The notes: a model not told the origin generated them from the letters alone. A DNA stretch of 64,000 nt from Magnetococcales bacterium (GCA_015231755.1 JADGAZ010000009.1:1-64000), one strand, 5' to 3'. Shown: positions 1 through 8,841, counted from the stretch's first letter. Translations and numbers: made by a program.

Positions 1-7
1 TGATTGA

Positions 8-214
8 AAACATTTTTGCAATTTCCGAAAGTCAAAGGCCAAAACCGGAACGGCCTTCATCCATGGACGAGGTGTAGCTTATTTCGGTCCGGTTCCTGTC
101 CTTGATTTGGGGTCCACCTCAGCGTTGCGCGACATCCATGCATTGATCGCGCTTGGAGTGTTGCGCAAGAGGGTCGGTGGCGGGCGCGGCACGGCTTACG
201 AGCTTGTTGATTGA
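8..214 (+). pseudogene. Remnant of a Fic-family protein C-terminus (winged-helix end)
   Basis: The frame ending at the TGA at 212-214 reads ...STSALRDIHALIALGVL followed by RKRVGGGRGTAYELVD. This closely resembles the winged-helix tail of Fic/DOC AMP-transferases, where a helix of the type ALRDLxxLVALGVL precedes a Gly-rich turn and a YEL end. A stop in the same frame at 5-7 and the lack of a start codon mean only a fragment is present here. It could be the frameshifted end of a gene lying to the left of the window. The Fic assignment rests on this short tail alone, so it is tentative. Confidence 0.3.
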
Positions 215-357
215 ACGGGCAAGAACGTGATCGTCGTGTTTTCAAATTTTCGCTTTGGTGTGTCGTCGCTGTCTGTGTAGAGTATGGGCGGGTTGTGGGT
301 GCGGGTTTGTGGTTTTTGGCATGATGTTGACATCTCTCCAAATGAAAGGTTTTGCCG

Positions 358-570
358 ATGCCTGATCAGATGAACGCCAATGCGGCCTTGAATTTGACCC
401 CTGAAGTCGTGCGGAAGCTGGAAAAGCTCAAGAAAGAGCTGACCATTCTGCAATCCGCCATACAGGACCTGAACGGCAAATCCCCCTATGAAATCGAGGG
501 GAGAATTCGCCAGTATCAGGACAAGGAAGCCGAAATCAAACAACTTCTTCGTGAGATCGGGCTGGGTTGA
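358..570 (+). CDS. Small coiled-coil protein, unknown function
   Basis: A 70-aa acidic/basic helical protein. I chose ATG 358 over the in-frame TTG at 352 because an AAAGG ribosome binding site lies 8 nt upstream of it. Residues about 15-65 have regular heptad-like spacing of Leu, Val and Ile among Lys and Glu (EVVRKLEKLKKELTILQ, then RQYQDKEAEIKQLL), so a coiled coil is expected. There are no Cys residues, no signal peptide and no membrane segment. It ends 38 bp before trxC and may be cotranscribed with it. I do not recognise a family. Confidence 0.6.
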   Translation: MPDQMNANAALNLTPEVVRKLEKLKKELTILQSAIQDLNGKSPYEIEGRIRQYQDKEAEIKQLLREIGLG

Positions 571-608
571 TTCCGGCTGCCTGATCGAGAAAAACAGGAT
601 CGATTGCC

Positions 609-1046
609 ATGAACGAGACTTTTCAGATTGTCTGTCCCTCCTGTGCCGCGACCAACCGGCTGCGGCGTGACAAGCCCGCCATGCAGAGTACCTGCGGCCG
701 TTGTCGGGAGCGGATTTTTCAAGGCGCTCCGGTCAACCTGACGGCGGAGAGCTTTCATCGTCACGTTTCCAATAACCACATTCCGGTTCTGGTGGACTTT
801 TGGGCGGAGTGGTGTGGTCCCTGCAAGATGATGGCTCCGGTGTTTGCCCAGGCCGCCGCCCAACTGGAACCAAACCTGCGGGTCGCCAAACTTAATACCG
901 AGCAGGAGCGGATGATTGCGACGGAGTTCGGCATTCAGAGCATTCCGACCCTGGTGCTGTTCCGGGATGGCCGGGAGATGGCGCGTCAGTCCGGTGCCAT
1001 GCCCTTGAATGCCTTGTTGGCCTGGGTGCGACAGCATTTGAATTGA
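609..1046 (+). CDS. trxC: Thioredoxin 2 (zinc-finger thioredoxin)
   Basis: A 145-aa cytoplasmic disulfide reductase of the TrxC type. The N-terminus carries two CxxC pairs (C9/C12 and C29/C32) that form the zinc finger typical of thioredoxin 2. They are followed by a complete thioredoxin fold with the active site WCGPC at residues 68-72, and the cis-Pro region SIPTLVLF comes later. Length matches the family (about 140 aa). Known TrxC proteins reduce protein disulfides and are often induced by oxidative stress. Here a 435-bp non-coding stretch follows, so trxC probably ends its transcript. Confidence 0.95.
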   Translation: MNETFQIVCPSCAATNRLRRDKPAMQSTCGRCRERIFQGAPVNLTAESFHRHVSNNHIPVLVDFWAEWCGPCKMMAPVFAQAAAQLEPNLRVAKLNTEQERMIATEFGIQSIPTLVLFRDGREMARQSGAMPLNALLAWVRQHLN

Positions 1047-1125
1047 TCGGTCAATGTGAACCCACCCCCGCAGGGGCCGGAGGCGTGGGTCGGTCGTAAC
1101 GTTGCTGTGTGTGGGGGAGATCGCC

Positions 1126-1173
1126 GGTGGTGTCGTCTTATCTGGACGACCTGGGCCAGCGGGAGACACCACC
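1126..1173. repeat. Nested inverted repeat downstream of trxC
   Basis: GGTGGTGTC at 1126-1134 is the exact complement of GACACCACC at 1165-1173. Inside it, GTCGTC (1132-1137) can pair with GACGAC (1145-1150). The two pairings overlap and exclude each other in part, so the RNA could switch between two hairpins. Nothing else was recognised between 1047 and 1275. Confidence 0.45.
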
Positions 1174-1276
1174 AAGACCCCGCCTGCACATCCGCCCGCA
1201 TCAAGCCCGGCAGAGCCATCTGTTTGTGTTTCCCGTCAGACCATCCTGAACCAAAATAAAGAGGACTCAATACGAC

Positions 1277-1320
1277 CCCGCATGACAGGATTTCATCGCG
1301 GGAAGCGCGGGTTTTCTTTT
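1277..1320 (+). terminator. Possible terminator/hairpin after trxC
   Basis: CCCGCATGA and TCATCGCGGG form a stem with one bulged base and a 7-nt loop. They are followed by AAGCGCGGG and a T-rich run (TTTTCTTTT). It lies 230 bp past trxC, so read-through to this point would be needed for it to act on that gene. Assignment as a terminator is uncertain. Confidence 0.4.
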
Positions 1321-1439
1321 GACGCGACTGTCGGTTGGAGGTAAAAAAGAGTATCCGGAAGGCGGTATTGGTCCGGAAGACAGCTATTGCATGATGAATG
1401 TTTGTCTGGGTTGATTGTTTTGGTTTCGTATGATCGGAA

Positions 1440-1459
1440 ATATCAGTAAATGGTGATAT
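1440..1459. promoter_or_regulatory. 20-bp inverted repeat upstream of the ODP-like gene
   Basis: ATATCA (1440-1445) and TGATAT (1454-1459) are perfect complements separated by 8 bp and end 22 bp before the ATG at 1482. The size and position suit a dimeric repressor or activator site. The arm sequence is not the FNR consensus (TTGAT-N4-ATCAA). Which protein would bind is not known. Confidence 0.35.
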
Positions 1460-1481
1460 GATGGTCAGAGGGTCATAAAAA

Positions 1482-2330
1482 ATGATAAAAACAAACATTG
1501 ATTACAATCGTCCAGTCATGTTGGCCGATAATGTGTATTGGGTGGGTCGTTATGATAAAGCCATTGGGTTTGCCAGCAACCCTTATCTGATTGTTGAGGA
1601 TGGGGAGGCGGTTTTGATCGACGGGGGCAGTCGTCCGGATTTCAGTACGGTGATGCGCAAGATTTTACAGGCTGGCGCGGCGCCGGGTGCCATCAGTCAT
1701 TTGATTTACCATCATTACGATCCCGATTTGTGCGGCAGTCTGCCCAATCTGGAAGACATGATTGATAATCCTGCATTGAAGGTGGTTTCCAAGCAGGAAA
1801 ACAACTCTTTCATCAGGCATTACGGAGGCCGGTTGGAACCCCATTGCATCGACGAGATGGGGCGGGAATTGATTTTGAAATCGGGCCGGAGGCTGCGTTT
1901 TATACCAACCCCTTATGCGCATTCATCCGGCAGTTTCATGACCTGGGATGAAAAATCAGGAGTCCTTTTCAGCAGCGATTTGTTTGGCGGTCTTGGAAAC
2001 GGTTCGGATTGGATGTTGTTTCTGAGTCTGGATGCGGTGTGTCATGACTGTCAGCAATCCATTCCCAAAGGTGCTCAAGATCTTTGCGCGACAGTCAACA
2101 CCCCTTGTCCTTTGTCCGGGCTTGCCAATTTTCACCGGAAGGTCATGCCTTCAAATGCCGCCTTGCGGTTTTCGTTGGAAAAGGTGCAAGAGTTGGACCC
2201 GGAGATGATTGCATCTCAACACGGTTCTGTCTTGTGTGGGAAGGCCGTGATCGGGATTGTGATACGGAAATTGATGGCGTTGGATGATGTGGGAATTGAT
2301 GGTGTGTTGAAGGAGATTGCCGGTGCTTGA
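1482..2330 (+). CDS. ODP-type oxygen-binding diiron (beta-lactamase fold) protein
   Basis: A 282-aa protein with the metallo-beta-lactamase fold of flavodiiron proteins, but without a flavodoxin domain. The metal site is visible: YHHYDPDLCGS around residues 76-86 aligns with the HxE/DxD motif of FprA-type proteins, AHSSGSFMTWDE follows at about 146, SSDLFGG at 164 supplies the bridging Asp, and a late SQHG supplies the last His. Stand-alone ODP proteins of this type are known O2/NO sensors in some bacteria. The stop overlaps the start of the histidine kinase downstream, so the two are translationally coupled and probably form one sensory unit. Catalytic rather than sensory use (NO or O2 reduction) is less likely because no flavodoxin or rubredoxin partner is nearby. 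Confidence 0.8.
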   Translation: MIKTNIDYNRPVMLADNVYWVGRYDKAIGFASNPYLIVEDGEAVLIDGGSRPDFSTVMRKILQAGAAPGAISHLIYHHYDPDLCGSLPNLEDMIDNPALKVVSKQENNSFIRHYGGRLEPHCIDEMGRELILKSGRRLRFIPTPYAHSSGSFMTWDEKSGVLFSSDLFGGLGNGSDWMLFLSLDAVCHDCQQSIPKGAQDLCATVNTPCPLSGLANFHRKVMPSNAALRFSLEKVQELDPEMIASQHGSVLCGKAVIGIVIRKLMALDDVGIDGVLKEIAGA

Positions 2331-3621
2331 ACACCATGCTTTGCTGGTCGAATGCGCCAAACGGGAGGATCCTCTGATTGATCAGGTGTTGTCCCTGATC
2401 TTGGAGCAAAAGGCCACGTTGGCGGAAAAGCGTATCAGTGATGCCTTGTTGGTGGAACTGGTCAGGCAATTGGTGGAGTCGGAACGCCAGTTGAGCGAGC
2501 ATAGAGAGTATTTATTAACAATTAAAGAGGTTTTGGAGCGACAGAACCAGGAATTGATTGAAGCCGACCGATTGAAACAGGATGTGGAATTGATCAGCCG
2601 GCACGACATGAAATCCCCTTTGAATGGATTGATCGGCTATTCGGATCTTCTTTTGGAGTCCGGCACGCTCTCCCCGGAACATCAGAACTATGTACGGATG
2701 ATGCGGAAAGCGGGTGTCACGGTGTTGCATATGGTCAATCTGTCTTTGGGATTGTACCGCATGGAACAGGGCTCCTATCGATTGGAGGCTGAGGACATCG
2801 ATTTGATTCCTGTGATCCGGGGGATTCGGGATGATTCCCAGGCCTTGATTTCTGGTCATCTGCTGAAAGTGGTCATCAGGATCCGGAATGGTGGGGGATC
2901 GGATGCTTTTTTTGTGCGGGCGGAAGAGGTTTTGTGTTACTCGATGCTGGCCAATCTGATCAAGAACGCTTTGGAGGCCTCCCCGGAAGGGGCATGGGTG
3001 ACCATCGAGCTGAGTGTGGGTGATGACGGTATGGGGGTGATCGAGATTGGCAACCAGGGGATGGTACCGGAAAAGATCAGGGATCGATTTTTCGAGAAAT
3101 ATGTTACCATCGGCAAGAATGCGGGAACGGGACTGGGTACCTATTCCGCCAGGCTGATCGTGGAGACCTTGGGGGGGACGATCCGGATGGAGTCGTCCGC
3201 GGACAGAGGTACCCGCATAACGGTGACCCTTCCGTTGGCCGAGCGGACCCGGCGGGATCATGGGACGTGGAGTCGATTGCGGTCCGATGATGCCGAACGC
3301 ATCGGGCCGGGTGGGGAGTCGCCAGGAGAGATGGAGTCCGGGAGTGTATCCGGGTTTCCGGATGCGGTTTCGCAACGCATGGAAAGGCTGCAAAAGGCTT
3401 TGGAGGATCGGCGGCTTGATGACGTGGTGCGCGAAATCATCTGGCTGAGGGGAGCCGCTTCTGAGGTCGGTGCCGGGCGTGTGGCCAGTCAGGCGGTGCG
3501 GTTACAGGGGATCGTGGAGATGGAGGCGTGGGATGAAGCCCATGCGGCCTTCTGGAGACTGGAAGCCATCGTGCAAAAGGCCGTCGCGACCCTGAGGGGG
3601 CGTGACGGGGGTGCGACGTGA
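2323..3621 (+). CDS. Soluble histidine kinase coupled to the ODP sensor
   Basis: A 432-aa kinase without membrane segments. I chose GTG 2323, which overlaps the upstream stop and has AAGGAG 7 nt before it; the TTG at 2317 is too close to that site. Residues 20-90 form a long helical/coiled-coil region. HisKA follows with phospho-acceptor H94 in RHDMKSPLNGL, then HATPase_c with an N box (NLIKNALEASPEG) and G boxes (TGLGTYSARLI). The last 90 residues look like an Hpt four-helix domain, but the usual AHxLKG is replaced by IIWLRG, so the phosphorylatable His is absent. No receiver domain or response regulator is adjacent. The input is probably the ODP protein, by protein-protein contact. Confidence 0.85.
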   Translation: MLEHHALLVECAKREDPLIDQVLSLILEQKATLAEKRISDALLVELVRQLVESERQLSEHREYLLTIKEVLERQNQELIEADRLKQDVELISRHDMKSPLNGLIGYSDLLLESGTLSPEHQNYVRMMRKAGVTVLHMVNLSLGLYRMEQGSYRLEAEDIDLIPVIRGIRDDSQALISGHLLKVVIRIRNGGGSDAFFVRAEEVLCYSMLANLIKNALEASPEGAWVTIELSVGDDGMGVIEIGNQGMVPEKIRDRFFEKYVTIGKNAGTGLGTYSARLIVETLGGTIRMESSADRGTRITVTLPLAERTRRDHGTWSRLRSDDAERIGPGGESPGEMESGSVSGFPDAVSQRMERLQKALEDRRLDDVVREIIWLRGAASEVGAGRVASQAVRLQGIVEMEAWDEAHAAFWRLEAIVQKAVATLRGRDGGAT

Positions 3622-3673
3622 CGATTCACGGATATTCAAGTGCTGATGCGGAATTGTGAACAAGGAGACCGAT

Positions 3674-4558
3674 ATGGCTGTACCTTCTCAGACCGGCATT
3701 CTTGCTCCCTTGCCTGCGCATGGACGGGTTGTGGAGTTTGAATCCATTCCTGGCGCGGATGTCGGGCGTGCGTTGTGCGCCCTGAAGAGCTTGCCTCTGG
3801 ATGGCTCCTGTGTGATCGGCCTGGGTCCGGGACTGGTGCAGGGTCTGCGACAGGGGATTCCCGGTTTGCACGCGTTTCCGGCCATGAGCGGTCCCGGTTG
3901 TTGTGTGCCTTCCACCCAGGCGGACTTGTGGTGTTGGGTGCGGGGCGAGGATCGGGGACATATTCTGCATCATGCCCGCGCGGTCACGGCCCTGGTGCAA
4001 GAGGCGTTTCAACCGGTGCGCAGCATCGATCTTTTCAAACACGACCGGGGATTGGATCTGACCGGTTATGAAGACGGCACGGAAAATCCGGATGGAGAGG
4101 AGGCCATGGCGGCTGGCATTCTCAGGGATGCCGGGCCTGGACTGGATGGTTCCAGCTTCGTGGCGGTGCAGCAATGGCGTCACGATCTGGCCATGTTCGG
4201 AACCTTTTCCAGGGAGACCCAGGATCACATCATCGGGCGGCGTCGGGAGGACAATGAGGAGATCGAAGAGGCTCCTTTGTCGGCCCACGTCAAACGCACG
4301 GCTCAGGAAAGTTTCGAGCCGGCGGCATTCATCGTGCGTCGTTCCATGCCCTGGGCGGATCAGTCCGGGGAAGGTTTGGTATTCATTGCCTTTGGACGCT
4401 CCCTGAATGCGTTCGAGGCGCAATTGCGGCGCATGACGGGTCAGGAAGATGGGATCGTCGATGGCATTTTCCGTTTTTCGCGTCCTCTGACCGGCAGCCA
4501 TTTCTGGTGTCCTCCCGCGGGGCCTGACGGATTGGACCTTTCCGCCATCGGTCTTTGA
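3674..4558 (+). CDS. DyP-type heme peroxidase
   Basis: A 294-aa dye-decolorizing peroxidase of the shorter bacterial class (YfeX/DyPB-like). ATG 3674 is chosen because AAGGAG precedes it by 6 nt; the GTG at 3656 has no such site. The diagnostic GxxDG motif is present as GYEDGTENP in the middle of the protein. A later segment, SRETQDHIIGRRRED, contains the likely proximal heme His and the conserved Arg. There is no signal peptide, so it should be cytoplasmic or packaged in a nanocompartment. No encapsulin gene is adjacent. It lies between the ODP-kinase pair and the molybdenum cofactor genes on the same strand. Confidence 0.9.
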   Translation: MAVPSQTGILAPLPAHGRVVEFESIPGADVGRALCALKSLPLDGSCVIGLGPGLVQGLRQGIPGLHAFPAMSGPGCCVPSTQADLWCWVRGEDRGHILHHARAVTALVQEAFQPVRSIDLFKHDRGLDLTGYEDGTENPDGEEAMAAGILRDAGPGLDGSSFVAVQQWRHDLAMFGTFSRETQDHIIGRRREDNEEIEEAPLSAHVKRTAQESFEPAAFIVRRSMPWADQSGEGLVFIAFGRSLNAFEAQLRRMTGQEDGIVDGIFRFSRPLTGSHFWCPPAGPDGLDLSAIGL

Positions 4559-4633
4559 GTGTAAACGTTTTCGGGTCGGGATTGGGGAGAATGATGGGGT
4601 GAGCGCCGGGTCCAGGAGAAGGATAGTGGTGAA

Positions 4634-5845
4634 ATGATCTCGTTTCAGGAGGCGTGTTCCTGGGTGCTGGCTGAAACCCGGCCTGTGGAGGAGGGGGTCT
4701 GGGTCCGGGTGGAAGAGGCTTTGGGGCGGGTGTTGTCGGCTTCGGTGCTGGCCTCTGCCGACGTGCCCAACCATGACAATTCCGCCATGGATGGTTATGC
4801 GGTTTGCAATCAGTCCTTTTCCGATGCCGGGTCGGAGGTCACCCTGACGGTGGTGGCGGATCTGCCGGCGGGGGATCGGATGACCCGGCGGTTGGGGGTG
4901 GGAGAGGCGGTGCGGATCATGACCGGGGCGCCGATTCCTCCTGGCTGCGACGGTGTGGTGATGCAGGAGTTGGTGCAACGGGATGGTGATCGGGTTGTGG
5001 TGCCGGTGGCCGGTCGGAAGATCGGCGAGAACATCCGACCTGCGGGAGAGGATATTCCCGCCGGATCGGTGGTGTTGAACCGGGGATGTCGGTTGCGGCC
5101 CGCCCATTTGGGATTGTTGACCTCGTTGGGTTGCGAACAGGTGGAGGTGTACCGGCGACCGGTGGTGGCTTTGTTATCCACGGGCAACGAGGTGGTCAGG
5201 GCGGGGACGCCTCTGCAACCCGGACAGGTCTATGACAGCAACCGGAGCGCCCTGCGCGCCGCTCTGATGGCCCTGGGGGTGGAGGTGCTGGATTTGGGGC
5301 TGGTGCGGGACAATCGTGAGGCGATTGCCACCGCTTTGGCCCGGGGCGGGGCCGAGGCCGATGCGGTCATCAGCACCGGCGGGGTATCGGTGGGGGATTA
5401 CGATCTGGTCAAGGAGGTGCTGCTGGACCAGGGGGCGATCCATTTCTGGCAGGTGGCCATGAAGCCCGGCAAGCCCCAGGCTTATGGCCAATTGGGCCGT
5501 GCCCGGTTTTTTGGGTTGCCGGGCAATCCGGTTTCGTGTCTGACGGTTTTTTTGTTGATTGTCCGTCCCGCCTTGTTGCGGCTGATGGGGGCGGCGGATG
5601 AGCCTCCGAAACGCATGCGCGCAACTTTTCGCGGCGCTTTGCACAAAAAACATTCCCGGATGGATTTCATTCGGGGGGTGGCCCATTTTGATGAAAACGG
5701 GGTCTGGGTGGAGACGACAGGACACCAGGGATCGGGCATTTTGACCAGTCTGTCCAGGGCCAATGTGTGGATTGTCCTGCCGGAAGCCCCGGCCAGACTG
5801 GTTGATGGGGATGATGTGACCATTCAATGGATCGAATATGAGTGA
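4634..5845 (+). CDS. moeA: Molybdopterin molybdenumtransferase MoeA
   Basis: A 403-aa enzyme that inserts molybdate into adenylylated molybdopterin. It has the full MoeA layout: NSAMDGYAV near residue 50, the [14 protein letters not shown] motif at about 97-110, the MoCF-binding core ([26 protein letters not shown] and GLPGNPVS), and a C-terminal beta-domain. Length is normal for the family. Its stop overlaps the moaC start by 8 bp, beginning a tight moeA-moaC-moaA operon that supplies the cofactor for the molybdoenzyme encoded 2 kb further on. Confidence 0.97.
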   Translation: MISFQEACSWVLAETRPVEEGVWVRVEEALGRVLSASVLASADVPNHDNSAMDGYAVCNQSFSDAGSEVTLTVVADLPAGDRMTRRLGVGEAVRIMTGAPIPPGCDGVVMQELVQRDGDRVVVPVAGRKIGENIRPAGEDIPAGSVVLNRGCRLRPAHLGLLTSLGCEQVEVYRRPVVALLSTGNEVVRAGTPLQPGQVYDSNRSALRAALMALGVEVLDLGLVRDNREAIATALARGGAEADAVISTGGVSVGDYDLVKEVLLDQGAIHFWQVAMKPGKPQAYGQLGRARFFGLPGNPVSCLTVFLLIVRPALLRLMGAADEPPKRMRATFRGALHKKHSRMDFIRGVAHFDENGVWVETTGHQGSGILTSLSRANVWIVLPEAPARLVDGDDVTIQWIEYE

Positions 5846-6350
5846 CGCGGCGGAGTTGACCCATTTCGACGAGCGGGGTGCGGCCCGCATGGTGGATGTG
5901 TCGGCCAAGGGGGTCACGGAGCGGGTGGCGGTGGCCGGAGGCGAGGTGATCATGGCGCCGGAGACCTTGCGGCTGATTCTGGATCGGGGGTTGTCCAAGG
6001 GGGATGTGCTGGAGACTGCCCGACTGGCTGGGATCATGGCGGCCAAGCGGGTGGACCAGTTGATTCCCTTGTGTCACACCCTGGATCTGACCTCGGTGGC
6101 TGTGGCGTTCGAGCCGGATTGGGCGGGCAGTCGGATGCGAATTCGCGCCGAGGTCAAATCCCTGGGACGGACCGGGGTGGAGATGGAAGCCATGACCGCC
6201 GTATCCGTGGCCGGGTTGACCATCTATGACATGTGCAAGGCCGTGGACCGTTGGATGGTGGTCGGCGGCATCCGTCTGCTGGAAAAACGCGGCGGCAAGA
6301 GTGGACACGTGGTGCGGCGGGACGACAATCCGGCTCCAGAGACGGATTGA
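5838..6350 (+). CDS. moaC: Cyclic pyranopterin monophosphate synthase MoaC
   Basis: A 170-aa enzyme that, with MoaA, converts GTP to cyclic pyranopterin monophosphate, the first step of molybdenum cofactor synthesis. It starts with the family signature of an N-terminal [18 protein letters not shown] stretch. The core motifs [10 protein letters not shown] and [13 protein letters not shown] and the catalytic KAVDRWM are all present. It overlaps moeA by 8 bp and is followed after 7 bp by moaA. Confidence 0.97.
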   Translation: MSDAAELTHFDERGAARMVDVSAKGVTERVAVAGGEVIMAPETLRLILDRGLSKGDVLETARLAGIMAAKRVDQLIPLCHTLDLTSVAVAFEPDWAGSRMRIRAEVKSLGRTGVEMEAMTAVSVAGLTIYDMCKAVDRWMVVGGIRLLEKRGGKSGHVVRRDDNPAPETD

Positions 6351-6357
6351 AAACGCC

Positions 6358-7356
6358 ATGCCCCTGACCGATTCCTTTGGCCGCGTCATGCGTTATCTGC
6401 GGGTGTCGGTGACCGACCGGTGCAATTTGCAATGTGACTATTGCCGTCCGGCGGGCGAACCTTTGTTGCCCAATCACCAGCAGTTGTTGACCCTGGAAGA
6501 GATCGTGCGTCTGAGCCGCCTGTTTGTGGAGTTGGGCATCGACCGCATCCGCTTGACGGGAGGCGAGCCTTTGTTGCGTCGCAATCTGGTGATGTTGGTC
6601 CGGGAACTGGCGGCCTTGCCGGGATTGCATGAGCTTTCGTTGACCACCAATGCCCTGCTGTTGGACCGCTATGCCGACGCGTTGCGCCAGGCCGGATTGC
6701 AGCGGGTCAACATCTCCCTGGATACCCTGAATCCGGAAACCTTTACCCGCATCACCCGGGGCGGGGATGTGAGCCGGGTGCTGGCGGGAATCGAGGCCGC
6801 GGTGCGGACCGGGTTGAAACCCGTCAAGATCAATATGGTGGTGATGCGTGACATCAACGACCACGAAATCCCGGATATGATCGCTTTTGCGGTGCGGCAT
6901 GGCCTGGTGTTGAGATTTATCGAAACCATGCCTGTGGGGCGGGCGGGATTGGGCGGGGCGGAACGTTATGTCCCGGCGGACGAGATTGTCAGCCGGGCCT
7001 GTCTCGGGGAAGGTCGGCATTGGATGCCGGTCGCCAACCCCCGGGAGGTGGGATCGGGTCCGGCGCGTTATTTTCGCATGGCCGGGAGCGAGGCGGAGGT
7101 GGGGATCATTTCGGCCCGTTCGCGCCACTTTTGCGACACCTGCAACCGCATGCGTCTGACCTCCCGGGGAGAGCTGGTATTGTGCCTCGGAGGCATGGAA
7201 CGGGTGGATCTGAAAACCCTCCTGCGGGACGGGGCTTCGGATCAAACCCTGCTGGATGGGATCCGGGCCGGCGTAGCCCGTAAACCCCAACGTCATCACT
7301 TCGAGCTGGGCGAGGCGGGGGCTTCCTCCTGGAACATGTCCGGGCTGGGAGGGTGA
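6358..7356 (+). CDS. moaA: GTP 3',8-cyclase MoaA (radical SAM)
   Basis: A 332-aa radical SAM enzyme. ATG 6358 begins the conserved MPLTDSFGRVMRYLRVSVTD leader; an upstream in-frame extension lies inside moaC and is not used. The SAM cluster motif CNLQCDYC gives C22, C26 and C29. The second, substrate-binding cluster is in the C-terminal segment FCDTCNRMRLTS...LCLGG. The protein ends in Gly-Gly, the tail needed for activity in MoaA. With MoaC it makes cPMP. moaD, moaE and mobA are not in this window. Confidence 0.97.
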   Translation: MPLTDSFGRVMRYLRVSVTDRCNLQCDYCRPAGEPLLPNHQQLLTLEEIVRLSRLFVELGIDRIRLTGGEPLLRRNLVMLVRELAALPGLHELSLTTNALLLDRYADALRQAGLQRVNISLDTLNPETFTRITRGGDVSRVLAGIEAAVRTGLKPVKINMVVMRDINDHEIPDMIAFAVRHGLVLRFIETMPVGRAGLGGAERYVPADEIVSRACLGEGRHWMPVANPREVGSGPARYFRMAGSEAEVGIISARSRHFCDTCNRMRLTSRGELVLCLGGMERVDLKTLLRDGASDQTLLDGIRAGVARKPQRHHFELGEAGASSWNMSGLGG

Positions 7357-7398
7357 AAGCGTCCGTTTCCTTGCTGGATCGCTGAAGTTTGCGCAACG

Positions 7399-7427
7399 GC
7401 GAGGCAATCTCTGGCCGTTTGCCTCGC
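7399..7427. terminator. Hairpin between convergent moaA and the sigma-54 regulator
   Basis: GCGAGGCAA (7399-7407) pairs perfectly with TTGCCTCGC (7419-7427) across an 11-nt loop, between two convergent genes. A T-run occurs about 12 bp downstream on the + strand, so it may work as a (bidirectional) terminator although it is not a textbook one. Confidence 0.45.
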
Positions 7428-7455
7428 ATCCGTCCTGTTTTTCAGCCGTGACCCG

Positions 7456-8796
7456 TCATTCGGGCATGTTTTCGGCGATCCCTTCTCCCAGCTTGCGATA
7501 CAAGGTGCGTTCGCTGATGCCCAGTCTGGAGGCCAACTCCTTTTTGTTGCCGCGAAAGGTATGGATGAGGTGTCCCAGATACAGAGCCTCCCAGGCTTCC
7601 AGGGTCATGATGTTCTCTTCGTGGAGGGAGGGAAAAAGATGTCCCAAGGCGTCGGCAGGTCCACGGGTGGGGGTGATGCCCATATGTTCGGGTAGAATAT
7701 CGGTTCCGTCGCTCATCAGGCATCCCCGGGTCATCAGGTTGAGCAGTTCGCGTATGTTGCCGATGAAGGTGTGTCGGGTCAGGGCCTCCAGGGCGGCGGC
7801 GGTCAGGCGTTTACCCCGGCATTCGTCCAGGCGCAGGATCAGGGTCTGCGCCAGCACCGCGATGTCTTCCCGTCGTTCGTGCAGGGGCGGCAGCACAATG
7901 GGAAAGGTGCTGATCCGGTAAAACAGATCCAGACGGAACTCCCCTCGCTCCACCATGGTGGGCAGATCCCGATGGGTGGCGCAAATCAAACGGAAATCCG
8001 TGTGCAACGCATCGATTCCCCCCACACGTCGGAAGGTTTTGGTCTCCAGCAATCTCAGTAGCTTCACTTGCAACTGCAATGGCACATCACCGATTTCATC
8101 CAGAAACAAGGTGCCATGGTCCGCCAGTTCCACCAGTCCTTTTTTCTGGAGCAACGCTCCGGTGAACGCGCCTTTTTCGTGACCGAACAATTCCGATTCA
8201 AATAACGCCTCCGTCAGTCCGGAACACTCCACCGGGACAAACGACATGTTGGCCCGTGGACTCTCTTCGTGAATGGTGCGGGCAACCACCTCCTTGCCGG
8301 TGCCGGATTCCCCGGTGAGCAGCACCGATACCCGGCTTTTGGCGACCCGATCAATCAGCTTGAGCATGTTCTTGAACGCCGGAGAGTGACCAACCAGTCC
8401 AAGGGGTTTGGGTGACACGCTCGCGATGCGGGTTGGACTGAAGACCTCCAGCAGATGGCTGATTTGACCATCGCTGTCCATCAGGGGGCGCATTTCGACA
8501 TGCACATACTGTCGTCCCTGGGGGGTGATGTGGATGTGCAGCATGCGTTGCGGGGTTTTGGTTTCGAGACAGGCGGACATCGGGCAAGGTTCCCCCACTT
8601 GATCGCAGGGGCGGTCGTATTGATGGGACAACTCGTAGCAATAACGGTGAATTTCCGTGTCGGGTTCATGGTATTGATGGGAATAGGCCCGATTCCAGGC
8701 CACGACCCGGTAATTCAGATCCATCAGCAGTGCGGGTGTGCTGTAGCTGTCGAGAAAAGATGATGCTTCTAATAATAGAGATGAATGACCTGACAT
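7456..8796 (-). CDS. Sigma-54-dependent activator with Cys-rich PAS domain
   Basis: A 446-aa enhancer-binding protein. Residues 15-120 form a PAS-like input domain with four Cys (C53, C64, C71, C76) in an RYCYEL...RPC...CPMSAC arrangement, suggesting redox or Fe-S sensing. The AAA+ domain has Walker A GESGTGKE at 162-169 and the sigma-54 contact motif GAFTGA at 209-214. A Fis-type helix-turn-helix (KKELASRLGISERTLYRKL) ends the protein. It is transcribed divergently from the molybdoenzyme operon, whose upstream region contains a -24/-12 promoter. That makes it the likely activator of the operon. There is no receiver domain, so the signal is probably sensed directly. Confidence 0.92.
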   Translation of the reverse strand: MSGHSSLLLEASSFLDSYSTPALLMDLNYRVVAWNRAYSHQYHEPDTEIHRYCYELSHQYDRPCDQVGEPCPMSACLETKTPQRMLHIHITPQGRQYVHVEMRPLMDSDGQISHLLEVFSPTRIASVSPKPLGLVGHSPAFKNMLKLIDRVAKSRVSVLLTGESGTGKEVVARTIHEESPRANMSFVPVECSGLTEALFESELFGHEKGAFTGALLQKKGLVELADHGTLFLDEIGDVPLQLQVKLLRLLETKTFRRVGGIDALHTDFRLICATHRDLPTMVERGEFRLDLFYRISTFPIVLPPLHERREDIAVLAQTLILRLDECRGKRLTAAALEALTRHTFIGNIRELLNLMTRGCLMSDGTDILPEHMGITPTRGPADALGHLFPSLHEENIMTLEAWEALYLGHLIHTFRGNKKELASRLGISERTLYRKLGEGIAENMPE

Positions 8797-8841
8797 GTTA
8801 TCGTTCCTTTAACGTAATTTTGAAAAACTTCGGATGGATTT

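Noticed and set aside
4559-4633. Molybdenum cofactor riboswitch before moeA
   Set aside because: The gap is only 75 bp and shows no stem arrangement of the moco RNA.
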